This document shows positions 17,663 through 26,104 of a stretch of 64,000 nt of DNA, piece by piece. The first letter of the stretch is position 1. Every line of letters begins with the position of its first letter. This DNA comes from Stagnihabitans lacustris (GTDB lineage: Bacteria; Pseudomonadota; Alphaproteobacteria; Rhodobacterales; Rhodobacteraceae). Position numbers and translations under genes: made by a program. The notes below the pieces were generated by a model. That model saw only the letters and a list, made by a program, of their open reading frames with translations, ran no database searches and was not told where the DNA came from. Location: positions 310,001 through 374,000 of the forward strand of contig NZ_JAPDGS010000003.1 in assembly GCF_025950525.1 (NCBI RefSeq), given 5' to 3'.

Positions 17663-18546
17663 AGGTCGTCTTCATGGGCACGCCGGACTTTTCGGTCCCC
17701 GTCTTGCGGGCCTTGACCGCGCGTCATGAGGTTGTCGCCGTCTATTCCCAGCCCCCCCGGCCCGCGGGGCGCGGCAAGGCGGACCGGCCAAGTCCGGTGC
17801 AGCAGGCGGCAGAGGCCTTGGGCCTTCCCGTCCGCCACCCGGTCAACTTCAAGACGCCCGAGGCGGTGGCCGCGTTTCAGGCCCTTGGCGCCGATATCGC
17901 CGTCGTCGTGGCCTATGGGCTGATCCTGCCGCAGGTGATCCTGGATGCGCCGCGCTTGGGCTGTCTGAACATCCACGCCAGCCTTCTGCCGCGCTGGCGG
18001 GGGGCGGCGCCCATTCACCGCGCGATCATGGCGGGCGATGCGGAAACCGGCATTTGCATCATGCAGATGGAGGCGGGGTTGGACACGGGCCCCGTCCGCC
18101 TGCGCCGTGCCATCCCCATCGGGGCCGAGGAAACCACCGCCGACCTGCACGACCGCCTGTCCGATTTGGGCGCGCAGATGATCCTTGAGGCGCTGGACAC
18201 CATGCCCCCCGCCACCCCCCAGGCCCAAGGCGAGACCTATGCCGCCAAGATCGACAAATCCGAGGCGCGGATCGACTGGACCCGCCCGGCAGAGCAGGTT
18301 GACCGCCTGATCCGCGGCCTCTCGCCCTTTCCGGGCGCCTGGTGCCTGGCGGGGGACGAGCGGGTCAAGCTTTTGCGCGCGCGGCTTGCACAGGGGCAGG
18401 GGGCGCCCGGCGCGCATCTGGGGGGCGGGGTCATCGCCTGTGGGACGGGCGCGGTGCAGATCGTCCAGGCGCAGCGCGAGGGCAAAAAGCCCGCCTCGGT
18501 GCTGGACCTGCTGCGCGGGTTCTCCTTGCCCGAGACCCTGGGCTGA
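17659..18546 (+). CDS. fmt: Methionyl-tRNA formyltransferase
   Basis: Fmt adds a formyl group from 10-formyl-tetrahydrofolate to the methionine on initiator tRNA. The 295-aa protein begins [14 protein letters not shown], carries the catalytic and folate-binding block [20 protein letters not shown] with the preceding YGLILP, and ends in the C-terminal tRNA-binding domain with [11 protein letters not shown]. It overlaps the third deformylase by ATGA, so formylation and deformylation genes are co-expressed. Length fits the family. Confidence 0.95.
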   Translation: MKVVFMGTPDFSVPVLRALTARHEVVAVYSQPPRPAGRGKADRPSPVQQAAEALGLPVRHPVNFKTPEAVAAFQALGADIAVVVAYGLILPQVILDAPRLGCLNIHASLLPRWRGAAPIHRAIMAGDAETGICIMQMEAGLDTGPVRLRRAIPIGAEETTADLHDRLSDLGAQMILEALDTMPPATPQAQGETYAAKIDKSEARIDWTRPAEQVDRLIRGLSPFPGAWCLAGDERVKLLRARLAQGQGAPGAHLGGGVIACGTGAVQIVQAQREGKKPASVLDLLRGFSLPETLG

Positions 18547-20493
18547 TCACTCCGCCGCCATGGCCCCGGGCGTCAGGTCCAGGATGTCGCCCATGATCCG
18601 GTTCAGGTCGAAATCCTTGGGCGTGTAGACGCCCGCCACGCCCATCTGACGCAGGGCCGCCGCGTCGTCCTGTGGGATGATGCCGCCGACCACGACGGGC
18701 ACCGACAGGCCGCGCTCTGCCAAAAGCGTCATGACATCGGCCACCAGGGCCAGATGTGACCCCGACAGGATCGACAGCCCCAGCACATCCGGCGCCTGCG
18801 CGATCACGCCTGCCACGATCTCGGCGGGGGTCTGGCGGATGCCGTCGTAATGGATCGCCATGCCGCAATCGCGGGCGCGGGCGGTGATCTGCTCGGCGCC
18901 GTTGGAATGGCCGTCCAGCCCCGGCTTGCCCAGCATCAGCTTGAACCGCCGCCCCAGCCGGGCCGAGACTGCATCGACCCGGGCGCGGATCGGCTCCAAC
19001 CCCTCGGTCCGGTTCGAGGGCGCCAGCGACACACCCGTCGGCCCGCGATATTCGCCAAAGGCCGCGCGGATCGCCGCGCCCCATTCCCCGGTCGTCACCC
19101 CGGCCTTGGCGGCCGCAATCGAGGGCGGCATGATGTTTTCGCCGCTGATCGCCGCCTGACGCAGGGCCATCAGCGCCCGGTTCACCGCCACGCCATCGCG
19201 GGTCGCGCGCCAGTCATGCAGCCTTGCGATTTGATCGGCCTCGGCCTTGGGGTCGGCCTCCAGCACCGCGGCGCCGGTGGTCAGGGGCGAGGGTTCCCCC
19301 TCGGCCCAGCGGTTCACCCCCACGACGATCTGTTCACCGCTTTCGATCCGCGCCAGGCGCAGGGCGTTGGATTCCACCAGCCGCGCCTTCATATGCGGAA
19401 TGGCCGCGACCGCGCCGCCCATGGCCTCGATCTGCGCCAGTTCGGCGCGGGCCTGCGCCATCAACTCGGCCACCTTGGCCTCCATCACCGGATTGCCGTC
19501 AAACAGGTCGCCATAGTCCAACAGGTCGCTTTCATGGGCCAAGATCTGCTGCATCCGCAGCGACCATTGCTGATCCCAGGGGCGCGGCAGACCCAAAGCC
19601 TCGTTCCAGGCCGGAAGCTGCACGGCGCGGGCACGGGCGCCCTTGGACAGCGTCACGGCCAGCATCTCGATCAAAATCCGGGCGACGTTGTTTTCCGGCT
19701 GCTGCTCGGTCAGGCCCAAAGAGTTCACCTGAACCCCATAGCGGAACCGGCGGTGGCGTTCCTCGGTGATGCCATAGCGGTCAAGGCAAAGCTGGTCCCA
19801 AAGGGCCACGAAGGCCCGCATCTTGGCGATTTCGGTGACAAAGCGGATGCCGGCGTTCACAAAGAAGGAAATCCGCCCAACCATGGCCGGGAAATCCTCT
19901 GCCGGCACCTTGGCGCGCAGGTCGTCCAGCACGGCGATGGCGGTGGCCAGGGCATAGGCCAGTTCCTGTTCCGGCGTCGCCCCGGCCTCTTGCAGGTGAT
20001 AGGAACAGACGTTCATCGGGTTCCATTTCGGCATCGCCCGGGCTGTCCAGGCGGCGATGTCGGTCGTCATCCGCAAGCTGGCCTTGGGCGGCGAAATATA
20101 GGTCCCGCGCGACAGGTATTCCTTGATCAGGTCGTTTTGCACCGTGCCCTGAAGGCTGCTGACATCGGCCCCCTGCTCTTCGGCCACCGCCACATACAGC
20201 GCCAACAGCCAGGGCGCCGTGGCGTTGATCGTCATCGAGGTGTTCATCTGCCCCAAGGGAATCCCGTCGAACAGCGCCCGCATGTCGCCCAGATGGCTGA
20301 TCGGCACGCCAACCTTGCCGACCTCGCCCCGCGCCAGCACATGATCGGCGTCATAGCCGGTCTGCGTGGGCAGGTCGAAGGCCACCGAAAGCCCGGTCTG
20401 CCCGCGCGACAGGTTGCCGCGATACAGCAGATTGGACGCCGCGGCGGTCGAGTGGCCGGCATAGGTGCGGATCAGCCAGGGTTGGTCTTTCAT
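18547..20493 (-). CDS. ecm: Ethylmalonyl-CoA mutase (MeaA)
   Basis: This B12-dependent mutase interconverts ethylmalonyl-CoA and methylsuccinyl-CoA in the ethylmalonyl-CoA pathway. The 648-aa single-chain protein has the substrate barrel at the N-terminus (WLIRTYAGHSTAAASNLLYR, GLSVAFDLPTQTGYD) and a C-terminal cobalamin domain with D-x-H-x-x-G in GKPGLDGHSNG (about residue 523). The N-terminus and length match MeaA-type mutases rather than methylmalonyl-CoA mutase. ATG 20493 begins at the conserved DQPWLIRTYAGHS segment and has GAGG upstream; a longer in-frame start was rejected. The pathway partner ccr lies 2 kb away on the other strand. Confidence 0.92.
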   Translation of the reverse strand: MKDQPWLIRTYAGHSTAAASNLLYRGNLSRGQTGLSVAFDLPTQTGYDADHVLARGEVGKVGVPISHLGDMRALFDGIPLGQMNTSMTINATAPWLLALYVAVAEEQGADVSSLQGTVQNDLIKEYLSRGTYISPPKASLRMTTDIAAWTARAMPKWNPMNVCSYHLQEAGATPEQELAYALATAIAVLDDLRAKVPAEDFPAMVGRISFFVNAGIRFVTEIAKMRAFVALWDQLCLDRYGITEERHRRFRYGVQVNSLGLTEQQPENNVARILIEMLAVTLSKGARARAVQLPAWNEALGLPRPWDQQWSLRMQQILAHESDLLDYGDLFDGNPVMEAKVAELMAQARAELAQIEAMGGAVAAIPHMKARLVESNALRLARIESGEQIVVGVNRWAEGEPSPLTTGAAVLEADPKAEADQIARLHDWRATRDGVAVNRALMALRQAAISGENIMPPSIAAAKAGVTTGEWGAAIRAAFGEYRGPTGVSLAPSNRTEGLEPIRARVDAVSARLGRRFKLMLGKPGLDGHSNGAEQITARARDCGMAIHYDGIRQTPAEIVAGVIAQAPDVLGLSILSGSHLALVADVMTLLAERGLSVPVVVGGIIPQDDAAALRQMGVAGVYTPKDFDLNRIMGDILDLTPGAMAAE

Positions 20494-20511
20494 CACGGCC
20501 TCGATTCTGCT

Positions 20512-20528
20512 GCGCAATTTTGTTGCGC
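20512..20528 (-). promoter_or_regulatory. TTGCGC inverted repeat upstream of ecm
   Basis: GCGCAA-N5-TTGCGC is a perfect 6-bp inverted repeat 19 bp before the ecm start codon. The same TTGCGC core occurs in the larger inverted repeat upstream of ccr (22417-22457). A common regulator of the ethylmalonyl-CoA pathway, perhaps of the ScfR/RamB type, could bind both; this is inference. Confidence 0.45.
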
Positions 20529-20622
20529 TGCGTAGTTCTTGCCAGAAATATTCCACCCCTGTCAATCGCCGCATTGCAGCATCAGAATTTGCGCCCTTCC
20601 GCCGCCCGTGCCATCAGGGGGC

Positions 20623-21978
20623 ATGACCCAGCCGATTACGCTGCCCCTTTGGCTTTTGCTGTTGATCCTCGCCTTTGCGGCGACCTCTTTTGCGTCGAAC
20701 TTCCTGTTCCCCTCGGTCCGCTGGTTCTTTCGCCGCAGGATCGAGGCCGGGATCGCCCGGCTGAACCAAAGGCTTGCCCGGCCGATCGACGTGCTGAAAC
20801 TGGCCAAGCGGCAGGACCGGATTGCACGGCTGGCCTATGACCCGGTCGTCCTGCAGGCCGTCACCGAACAGGCGGCCGAAACCGGGACCCCGCCGCAGGT
20901 CGTCTTTCAAGAGGCCCGCGCCTATGCGCGTGAGATCGTGCCGGGCTTTTCGGCGACGCTGTATTTCGGCGTTTCGATCCGGGTGGCGCGCTGGCTGACG
21001 AAAAAGCTGTATCGGGTGCGGTTTGGCCGGGTCGAAGAGGTGCTGGCCCGCATCGACCCTCAGGCCACGGTGGTTTTCGTCATGAACCACCGGTCGAACA
21101 TGGATTACGTTCTGCTGACCTGGCTGGTGTCAGGTCAGGCCTCGATTTCCTATGCGGTGGGGGAATGGGCGCGGGTCTGGCCGTTTTCACGGTTTATCCG
21201 CGCCATGGGGGCCTATTTCATCCGGCGCGGGAACTCTCGGGCTTTGTATCGCAAGGTCCTAGCGCGTTACGTCCAGATGGCCACCGAAGAGGGCAACACC
21301 CAGGCGATTTTCCCCGAGGGTGGGTTGTCGCTGGATGGCAGGCTGGCGCGGCCTCGTCTGGGCCTTGTGACCTGGCTGATGCAGGCCGAGACCCCGCGCG
21401 ACGTGGTTTTCGTCCCCGTCGGCCTGTCCTATGACCGCGTGCTGGAGGACCAGATCCTGACCGAGGCCGCGACCTCTGGCAGTCGCCGTTTCCGTGTTGG
21501 GCCGCTGCGGGCGCTGTCCTATATGCTGATCGGGGTGCGGCGGCTGATCTTTCCGGGGGTCTGGAGCCTGGGCACCGCCGCCGCGGCCTTTGGCCGGCCC
21601 GTGTCGCTGCGGGCCTTTCGTCAGGGCGTCGACCCCTCGCCCCAGGCGCTTGGCGCCCGGCTGATGGCCGAGATCGCCCAGGCCATCCCCGTCCTGCCCG
21701 TGCCTTTGGTCGCCGCCTGCCTGCCTGCGCCGGACCGCGCGGCGCTGGTGGCGGCCTGCCGCGCCCGGCTAGCGACGCTAGAGGCCCAGGGCCGCGAAAT
21801 CCGCCTTGCGCCGCAGGGGATGGAGGCCACCGTGACCGAGGCCCTGGCCATCCTGCAAAGCCGCGGCCTGATCCGTGGCCTGACCCCGGTTCCCGAAAAA
21901 TCCGCGGTCCTGGCGTATTACGCCGCTTCCCTGCAACAGGATCACGAAACTGTCATCCTTGGCGAAAAGGCAGATTGA
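20623..21978 (+). CDS. PlsB-like glycerol-3-phosphate/1-acyl-glycerol-phosphate acyltransferase
   Basis: This 451-aa protein has an N-terminal membrane anchor (about residues 6-28) and an acyltransferase domain with the H-x4-D motif in VMNHRSNMDYVLL, the GAYFIRRGN block and FPEGGLSLDG. The order and spacing resemble PlsB-type glycerol-3-phosphate acyltransferases, though it is shorter than E. coli PlsB (about 800 aa). It should act at the inner membrane in phospholipid synthesis. ATG 20623 has AGGGGG before it. The 5' end is divergent from ecm, with about 130 bp between the two starts. Confidence 0.82.
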   Translation: MTQPITLPLWLLLLILAFAATSFASNFLFPSVRWFFRRRIEAGIARLNQRLARPIDVLKLAKRQDRIARLAYDPVVLQAVTEQAAETGTPPQVVFQEARAYAREIVPGFSATLYFGVSIRVARWLTKKLYRVRFGRVEEVLARIDPQATVVFVMNHRSNMDYVLLTWLVSGQASISYAVGEWARVWPFSRFIRAMGAYFIRRGNSRALYRKVLARYVQMATEEGNTQAIFPEGGLSLDGRLARPRLGLVTWLMQAETPRDVVFVPVGLSYDRVLEDQILTEAATSGSRRFRVGPLRALSYMLIGVRRLIFPGVWSLGTAAAAFGRPVSLRAFRQGVDPSPQALGARLMAEIAQAIPVLPVPLVAACLPAPDRAALVAACRARLATLEAQGREIRLAPQGMEATVTEALAILQSRGLIRGLTPVPEKSAVLAYYAASLQQDHETVILGEKAD

Positions 21979-22045
21979 TCCCGGGCCCCGCGCTGCCTAG
22001 CCTGCCCGCACCGGGTTAACCGGACATTTCAATGAGGGATAAGCC

Positions 22046-22387
22046 ATGACCATCAAAGCCATCCTTTTCGCGGGTATCGCGGCCCTGTCGCTGACCGCCT
22101 GCGTCGAGGAAACCTCCTCCTCTTCCAGCTATAACAAACATGTCCTCGTCGTGAACAATTCCGGCAAGACGATCCGCGAGTTCTATGGGTCGAATGCCGG
22201 AACCTCGTCCTGGCAGGAAGACATCCTGGGCTCCGACGTCCTGGCCTCGGGCTCTTCGGTCGACATCAACTTTGAGGACGGGTCGGGCTATTGCTCCTTC
22301 GACTTCCTTGCGGTCTTCACCGACGGGTCCTCGGTGGTCGAAAGCGGCATCGACGTTTGCGCGGTCTCGACGGTCGAGGTCAACTGA
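22046..22387 (+). CDS. Small lipoprotein of unknown function
   Basis: This 113-aa protein starts with a lipoprotein signal (MTIKAILFAGIAALSLTAC; lipobox LTAC, Cys19), followed by a serine run. The mature part is acidic with 'VVNNSGKTIREFYGSN', a pattern found in small beta-rich exported proteins, and two later cysteines (Cys93, Cys104 approximately). No family is recognised. GAGGGATAAGCC precedes the ATG. It lies between the acyltransferase and ccr, with its own upstream gap, and has no obvious functional link to either. Confidence 0.7.
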   Translation: MTIKAILFAGIAALSLTACVEETSSSSSYNKHVLVVNNSGKTIREFYGSNAGTSSWQEDILGSDVLASGSSVDINFEDGSGYCSFDFLAVFTDGSSVVESGIDVCAVSTVEVN

Positions 22388-22416
22388 TCGCTGCGGCGCG
22401 GCAGAAATAAAATTAC

Positions 22417-22457
22417 AAAGTTGCGCGGCTTTTGGTTGCAATCGTGCGCGCAACTTT
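22417..22457 (+). promoter_or_regulatory. Perfect 11-bp inverted repeat upstream of ccr
   Basis: AAAGTTGCGCG (22417-22427) and CGCGCAACTTT (22447-22457) are perfect inverted copies 30 bp apart centre to centre, 60-100 bp before the ccr start. A further TTGCAA lies between the arms. The TTGCGC core is shared with the inverted repeat before ecm. It is a good candidate operator for ccr; ScfR-family regulators (PccR, RamB) control related genes and bind TTGC-containing repeats, but the assignment is inferred. Confidence 0.6.
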
Positions 22458-22516
22458 ATATCCCAGACGTCAACGCCCCGCGATTCTGCGGCGCGGCATG
22501 ATCTGGGAGGCAGCCT

Positions 22517-23806
22517 ATGGCACTCGATGCGCAAATCCCGCGGGCCTATGATGCGCCGGTGAAAGACCTTTATGCCCTGGGCGAGATGCCGCCGCTGGGT
22601 CATGTGCCCGCACAGATGTATGCTTGGGCCATCCGGCGTGAACGGCACGGCAATCCCGATACGGCGATGCAGGTCGAGGTGGTCGAAACGCCGCGGATCG
22701 ACAGCAACGAAGTCCTCGTCATGGTCATGGCGGCGGGGGTCAACTACAACGGCGTCTGGGCGGCCCTGGGCACGCCGATTTCGCCCTTTGACGGCCATGG
22801 TGCGCCCTATCACATCGCGGGCAGCGACGCCGCGGGCATCGTCTGGGCGGTGGGAGACAAGGTCAAACGCTGGAAGGTCGGCGACGAGGTCGTCATCCAT
22901 TGCAACCAGGACGATGGCGACGACGAAGAGTGCAACGGCGGCGATCCGATGTTTTCGCCCTCGCAGCGGATCTGGGGCTATGAGACGCCGGACGGCAGTT
23001 TTGCGCAGTTCACCCGGGTTCAGGCGCAACAGCTGATGCGCCGCCCGCGTCACCTGAGCTGGGAGGAGAGCGCCTGCTATACCCTGACGCTCGCCACCGC
23101 CTACCGGATGCTGTTCGGCCATAAACCGCATGAGTTGCGGCCGGGTCAGAATGTGCTGGTCTGGGGCGCTTCGGGGGGGCTTGGGTCCTATGCGGTGCAG
23201 CTGATCAACACCGCGGGCGGCAATGCGATCGGCGTGATTTCCGACGAGGACAAGCGCGATTTCGTCATGTCGCTGGGTGCGAAAGGCGTGATCAACCGGC
23301 GGGACTTCAACTGCTGGGGTCAGATGCCCACCGTGAACACGCCCGAGTATAAAGAGTGGTTCAACGAGGTCCGCAAATTCGGCAAGGCGATCTGGGACAT
23401 CACCGGCAAGGGCAACAATGTCGACATGATCTTCGAACATCCGGGCGAGCAGACCTTTCCGGTCTCGGTTTTCCTGGTGAAGCGCGGCGGGATGGTGGTG
23501 ATCTGCGCTGGGACCACGGGCTATAACCTGACGATGGACGCCCGCTATCTGTGGATGCACCAAAAGCGCGTGCAGGGCAGCCATTTCGCCAATCTGAAAC
23601 AGGCCAGCGCCGCCAATCAGCTGATGATCGAACGTCGTCTTGACCCCTGCCTGTCCGAGGTCTTTGCCTGGGCCGATATCCCTGCCGCGCATATGAAGAT
23701 GCTGAAAAACGTCCACAAACCCGGCAACATGGCCGTTCTGGTGCAATCCCCGCGCTCTGGTCTGCGCACCTTTGAAGACACGGTCGAGGCCAGCCAGTCG
23801 CGTTGA
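22517..23806 (+). CDS. ccr: Crotonyl-CoA carboxylase/reductase
   Basis: Ccr reductively carboxylates crotonyl-CoA to ethylmalonyl-CoA using NADPH and CO2, the key step of the ethylmalonyl-CoA pathway. The 429-aa protein is a medium-chain dehydrogenase/reductase with the Ccr-specific N-terminus (KDLYALGEMPPLGHVPAQMY), the substrate block AAGVNYNGVWAALG, the NADPH site VWGASGGLGSYAVQL (about 216-226) and the GLRTFEDTVEAS tail. Length and termini match the family. The start lies behind a GGAGG site. A terminator follows the stop. Confidence 0.96.
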   Translation: MALDAQIPRAYDAPVKDLYALGEMPPLGHVPAQMYAWAIRRERHGNPDTAMQVEVVETPRIDSNEVLVMVMAAGVNYNGVWAALGTPISPFDGHGAPYHIAGSDAAGIVWAVGDKVKRWKVGDEVVIHCNQDDGDDEECNGGDPMFSPSQRIWGYETPDGSFAQFTRVQAQQLMRRPRHLSWEESACYTLTLATAYRMLFGHKPHELRPGQNVLVWGASGGLGSYAVQLINTAGGNAIGVISDEDKRDFVMSLGAKGVINRRDFNCWGQMPTVNTPEYKEWFNEVRKFGKAIWDITGKGNNVDMIFEHPGEQTFPVSVFLVKRGGMVVICAGTTGYNLTMDARYLWMHQKRVQGSHFANLKQASAANQLMIERRLDPCLSEVFAWADIPAAHMKMLKNVHKPGNMAVLVQSPRSGLRTFEDTVEASQSR

Positions 23807-23824
23807 ATTTTCGGAAAAAATCCG

Positions 23825-23853
23825 CCCGCCCCTGGATTTCAGGGGCGGGTTTT
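23825..23853 (+). terminator. Rho-independent terminator after ccr
   Basis: A 10-bp perfect stem (CCCGCCCCTG / CAGGGGCGGG) with a 5-nt loop is followed by TTTT, 19 bp after the ccr stop. Confidence 0.88.
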
Positions 23854-23960
23854 GCATTTTCCCGACGGAAAATTAACCAAATCCATGTTGAACTGGCGTT
23901 GCAAGCTGACAGGATCAAGTGGATTGTTGCGACATGGGAAACAATAAGCCCGGGGAGCAT

Positions 23961-24137
23961 ATGGGTTTGGAATGGATATTCGACGTCTTGCGAGACTTGA
24001 AATCATTTGCGGCCGCGAATGACATGCCCGCCTTGGCACATAAGGCCGAAGAGGCGCTGGCCACTGCCAAGGCCGAGATCGAGGCCCGCGACGACAAGCC
24101 CGCCGACAGGCGACCCGGGCCCGAGCAATTGCATTAG
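23961..24137 (+). CDS. Small helical protein of unknown function
   Basis: This 58-aa acidic protein (GLEWIFDVLRDLKSFAAAND, then an Ala/Glu-rich helix) is of unknown function. GGGGAG six bases upstream supports ATG 23961 over the in-frame ATG at 23919. The base composition and codon use match its neighbours. It sits alone between the ccr terminator and the helicase gene. Similar small proteins occur in related genomes to my knowledge, but I cannot name a family. Confidence 0.55.
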   Translation: MGLEWIFDVLRDLKSFAAANDMPALAHKAEEALATAKAEIEARDDKPADRRPGPEQLH

Positions 24138-24183
24138 GGGCGGGCTGGCCTCTGACGTGACAAAGCATTAGGGTCGCGGCCTG

Positions 24184-25704
24184 ATGAATCTGCCCGCGAT
24201 CACCTTCTCTGACGACCAGGCCGAGGCGCATGACCGCGTCGCGGCCGAACTCATGGCCTCTGGCATCGACCTGGACCATGGCGGCCTTGGCGAGATGCCA
24301 GAGGGGCGGACCTCTGTCCTGGCGGTGATGGGCAAGGCGGGGTCGGGCAAGACCATGCTTTTGGCCAGCCTTTACAAGGACCTGCGCGAAGCGGGCGTCG
24401 AAATCGTCTCGGGCGACTATGAAAGCCGCAAGAAAAAGGACCGCCGGTCGCTGGCGGTTCTGGCGCCGACGAACAAGGCGGCCTCGGTGCTGCGCTTGCG
24501 CGGGGTGCCTGCGACCACGATCCACCGCATCCTGTATACGCCGCTCTATGACCCGCAATACGAGGCGATTGCCGAATGGCTGGCGGGCAACCTGCCGCGC
24601 CCCAAGGCCGAAGAGCTGACCGATCTGGCGCTCGACCGCGCCCATGCCTTTTACCAGACCATGCCGTCGATCCCGGGCGCCCTTGCCGCGGCGGGCCTGC
24701 GGGGCAGCGATTTCATCAAGGGCTGGAAGCGGCGCGAAGAGCCGCTGGACGTCGGTTTCATCGACGAATCCTCGATGCTGGACGAACGCCAGTTCGACGA
24801 TCTGCGCGAGATTTTCCCGACCTTGGTCCTGTTCGGCGACCCGGCGCAGCTGGCCCCGGTGCAATCGAACGGCATGGTTTTCGACAAGCTGGGCGACACG
24901 CGCAAGCTGACCCTGTCGCGCATCCATCGGCAAACGCAGGACAATCCGATCCTGGACCTGGCCCATGCCCTCGCCGATGACCGCCTGACCTTTGACGCCT
25001 TCGAGGACATGATCCGCGACGCCGCCCGCCGCGATGACCGCGTGCAATGGGCCGAGCGTGTGTCCAGTGACCTTATGGCGCGGTCCCCCGTTCTGGTCTG
25101 GCGCAATGTCACGCGAATCAAGCTGATCCAAGCCTTTCGCGCCGCCCATGGTGCGCCCGAAGATGAACTTTTGCCCGGCGAGCCGCTGATCTGCGACGGC
25201 ATCGAACTGCCGCTGAAACACCGGAAAAAACGCATCGACCTGGAGGCCCGCGGCCTGATCAAAGGCGCGCAGGTCATCTACCTTGCCCCGGGCAACAAGC
25301 CGGGGTTCGCCAAACTTCACGTCGTCGGCGCCGAGGAACCCCAGGTCTCGGCCGCAAGCATCATCAAGATCGAAAAACCGGACGAGGAAGAGCCCTTCAT
25401 CCCCTCGGCCGCCACGATGGGCGCGGCCTTTCTGCACGGCGCGGCGGTGACGATCCACAAGGCGCAAGGCAGCCAGTGGAGCGACGTGCAGGTCTTTGCC
25501 CCCGACCTTTTCGCCGCAGCCCAGGCCGGACGAACCGAGGCCGGCATCCCCCTGTGGAAGCGCCTAGCTTATGTCGCCATCACCCGCGCGGAAAGCCGCC
25601 TCCATTGGGTGGTCCGCAACCGCCTGGCCCTGCCGAAATCCCCGCTGGGCATCGCCGACCTCATCGCTCGCCCCGCGCCGCTGAGCCTCGAAAGCGAAGA
25701 GTAA
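24184..25704 (+). CDS. RecD-like superfamily 1 DNA helicase/ATPase
   Basis: This 506-aa protein resembles the ATP-dependent helicase core of RecD/ExoV alpha-type proteins (COG0507). Motif I (Walker A) is VMGKAGSGKTML (about residues 48-58), motif Ia includes APTNKAASVLR, motif II reads FIDESSMLD, motif III GDPAQLAPVQ, and the C-terminal UvrD-like part has TIHKAQGSQW and VAITRAESRL. The RecD N-terminal domain is absent. It probably unwinds or translocates on DNA, but its pathway is unknown. No RecB or RecC gene is close. The ribosome site before ATG 24184 is weak. Confidence 0.85.
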   Translation: MNLPAITFSDDQAEAHDRVAAELMASGIDLDHGGLGEMPEGRTSVLAVMGKAGSGKTMLLASLYKDLREAGVEIVSGDYESRKKKDRRSLAVLAPTNKAASVLRLRGVPATTIHRILYTPLYDPQYEAIAEWLAGNLPRPKAEELTDLALDRAHAFYQTMPSIPGALAAAGLRGSDFIKGWKRREEPLDVGFIDESSMLDERQFDDLREIFPTLVLFGDPAQLAPVQSNGMVFDKLGDTRKLTLSRIHRQTQDNPILDLAHALADDRLTFDAFEDMIRDAARRDDRVQWAERVSSDLMARSPVLVWRNVTRIKLIQAFRAAHGAPEDELLPGEPLICDGIELPLKHRKKRIDLEARGLIKGAQVIYLAPGNKPGFAKLHVVGAEEPQVSAASIIKIEKPDEEEPFIPSAATMGAAFLHGAAVTIHKAQGSQWSDVQVFAPDLFAAAQAGRTEAGIPLWKRLAYVAITRAESRLHWVVRNRLALPKSPLGIADLIARPAPLSLESEE

Positions 25705-25713
25705 CCCCTTTCG

Positions 25714-25766
25714 CTTTCATACTGGCTCAAATATCTCTCGGGGGTCTGGGGGTGGAAAACCCCCAG
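25714..25766 (-). repeat. Intergenic hairpin-plus-tail repeat, copy B
   Basis: Read on the minus strand, this is a hairpin (CTGGGGG / CCCCCAG, 25746-25766) followed by ACCCCCGAGAGATATTTGAG and a CAGTATGAAAG tail. It repeats the layout of the copies at 2278 and 45001. It lies between two plus-strand genes, so it is not tied to the 3' end of a minus-strand gene. Confidence 0.65.
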
Positions 25767-25787
25767 CGGCGTCAACAGGAGCCCGTC

Positions 25788-26024
25788 ATGACCTGCGTAT
25801 TCGTCCAGTTCCGCTGCACCCCCGGCCAGACCTATGCGGTGGCCGATGCGATCTATGACCGCGAGGTGGTCTCCGAGCTTTACTCGACCTCTGGCGAATA
25901 TGACCTGATCGCCAAGGTCTATATCCCCGATGATGCCGATGTCGGCCATTATCTGGCGCAACGCCTGTTCGACATCCCCGGCATCGTGCGCACCCTGACC
26001 ACGATGACCTTCAAGGCGTTCTAA
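25788..26024 (+). CDS. Stand-alone Lrp/AsnC ligand-binding (RAM) domain protein
   Basis: This 78-aa protein consists only of the Lrp/AsnC C-terminal ligand-binding domain (TCVFVQFRCTPGQTYAVADA ... SGEYDLIAKVYIPDD ... RTLTTMTFKAF). The DNA-binding helix-turn-helix is absent. Such single-domain proteins are thought to form oligomers and bind amino acids. CAGGAG precedes ATG 25788. Its partner, if any, is not in the window. Confidence 0.85.
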   Translation: MTCVFVQFRCTPGQTYAVADAIYDREVVSELYSTSGEYDLIAKVYIPDDADVGHYLAQRLFDIPGIVRTLTTMTFKAF

Positions 26025-26050
26025 GGGGGCAAGGCCCTCTGGGGCCAATG

Positions 26051-26087
26051 AAAAAAGGTGCGGAGGGGCTTTTCTCCCCGCCGCACC
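26051..26087 (-). terminator. Rho-independent terminator of the universal stress gene
   Basis: Read on the minus strand, a GC-rich stem (GGTGCGG ... CCGCACC) with an inner CGGGG/CCCCT helix is followed by six T residues, 18 bp past the end of the universal stress gene. It also ends the convergent Lrp-type gene region. Confidence 0.85.
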
Positions 26088-26104
26088 CTCAGGGTCCAAG
26101 GCGA

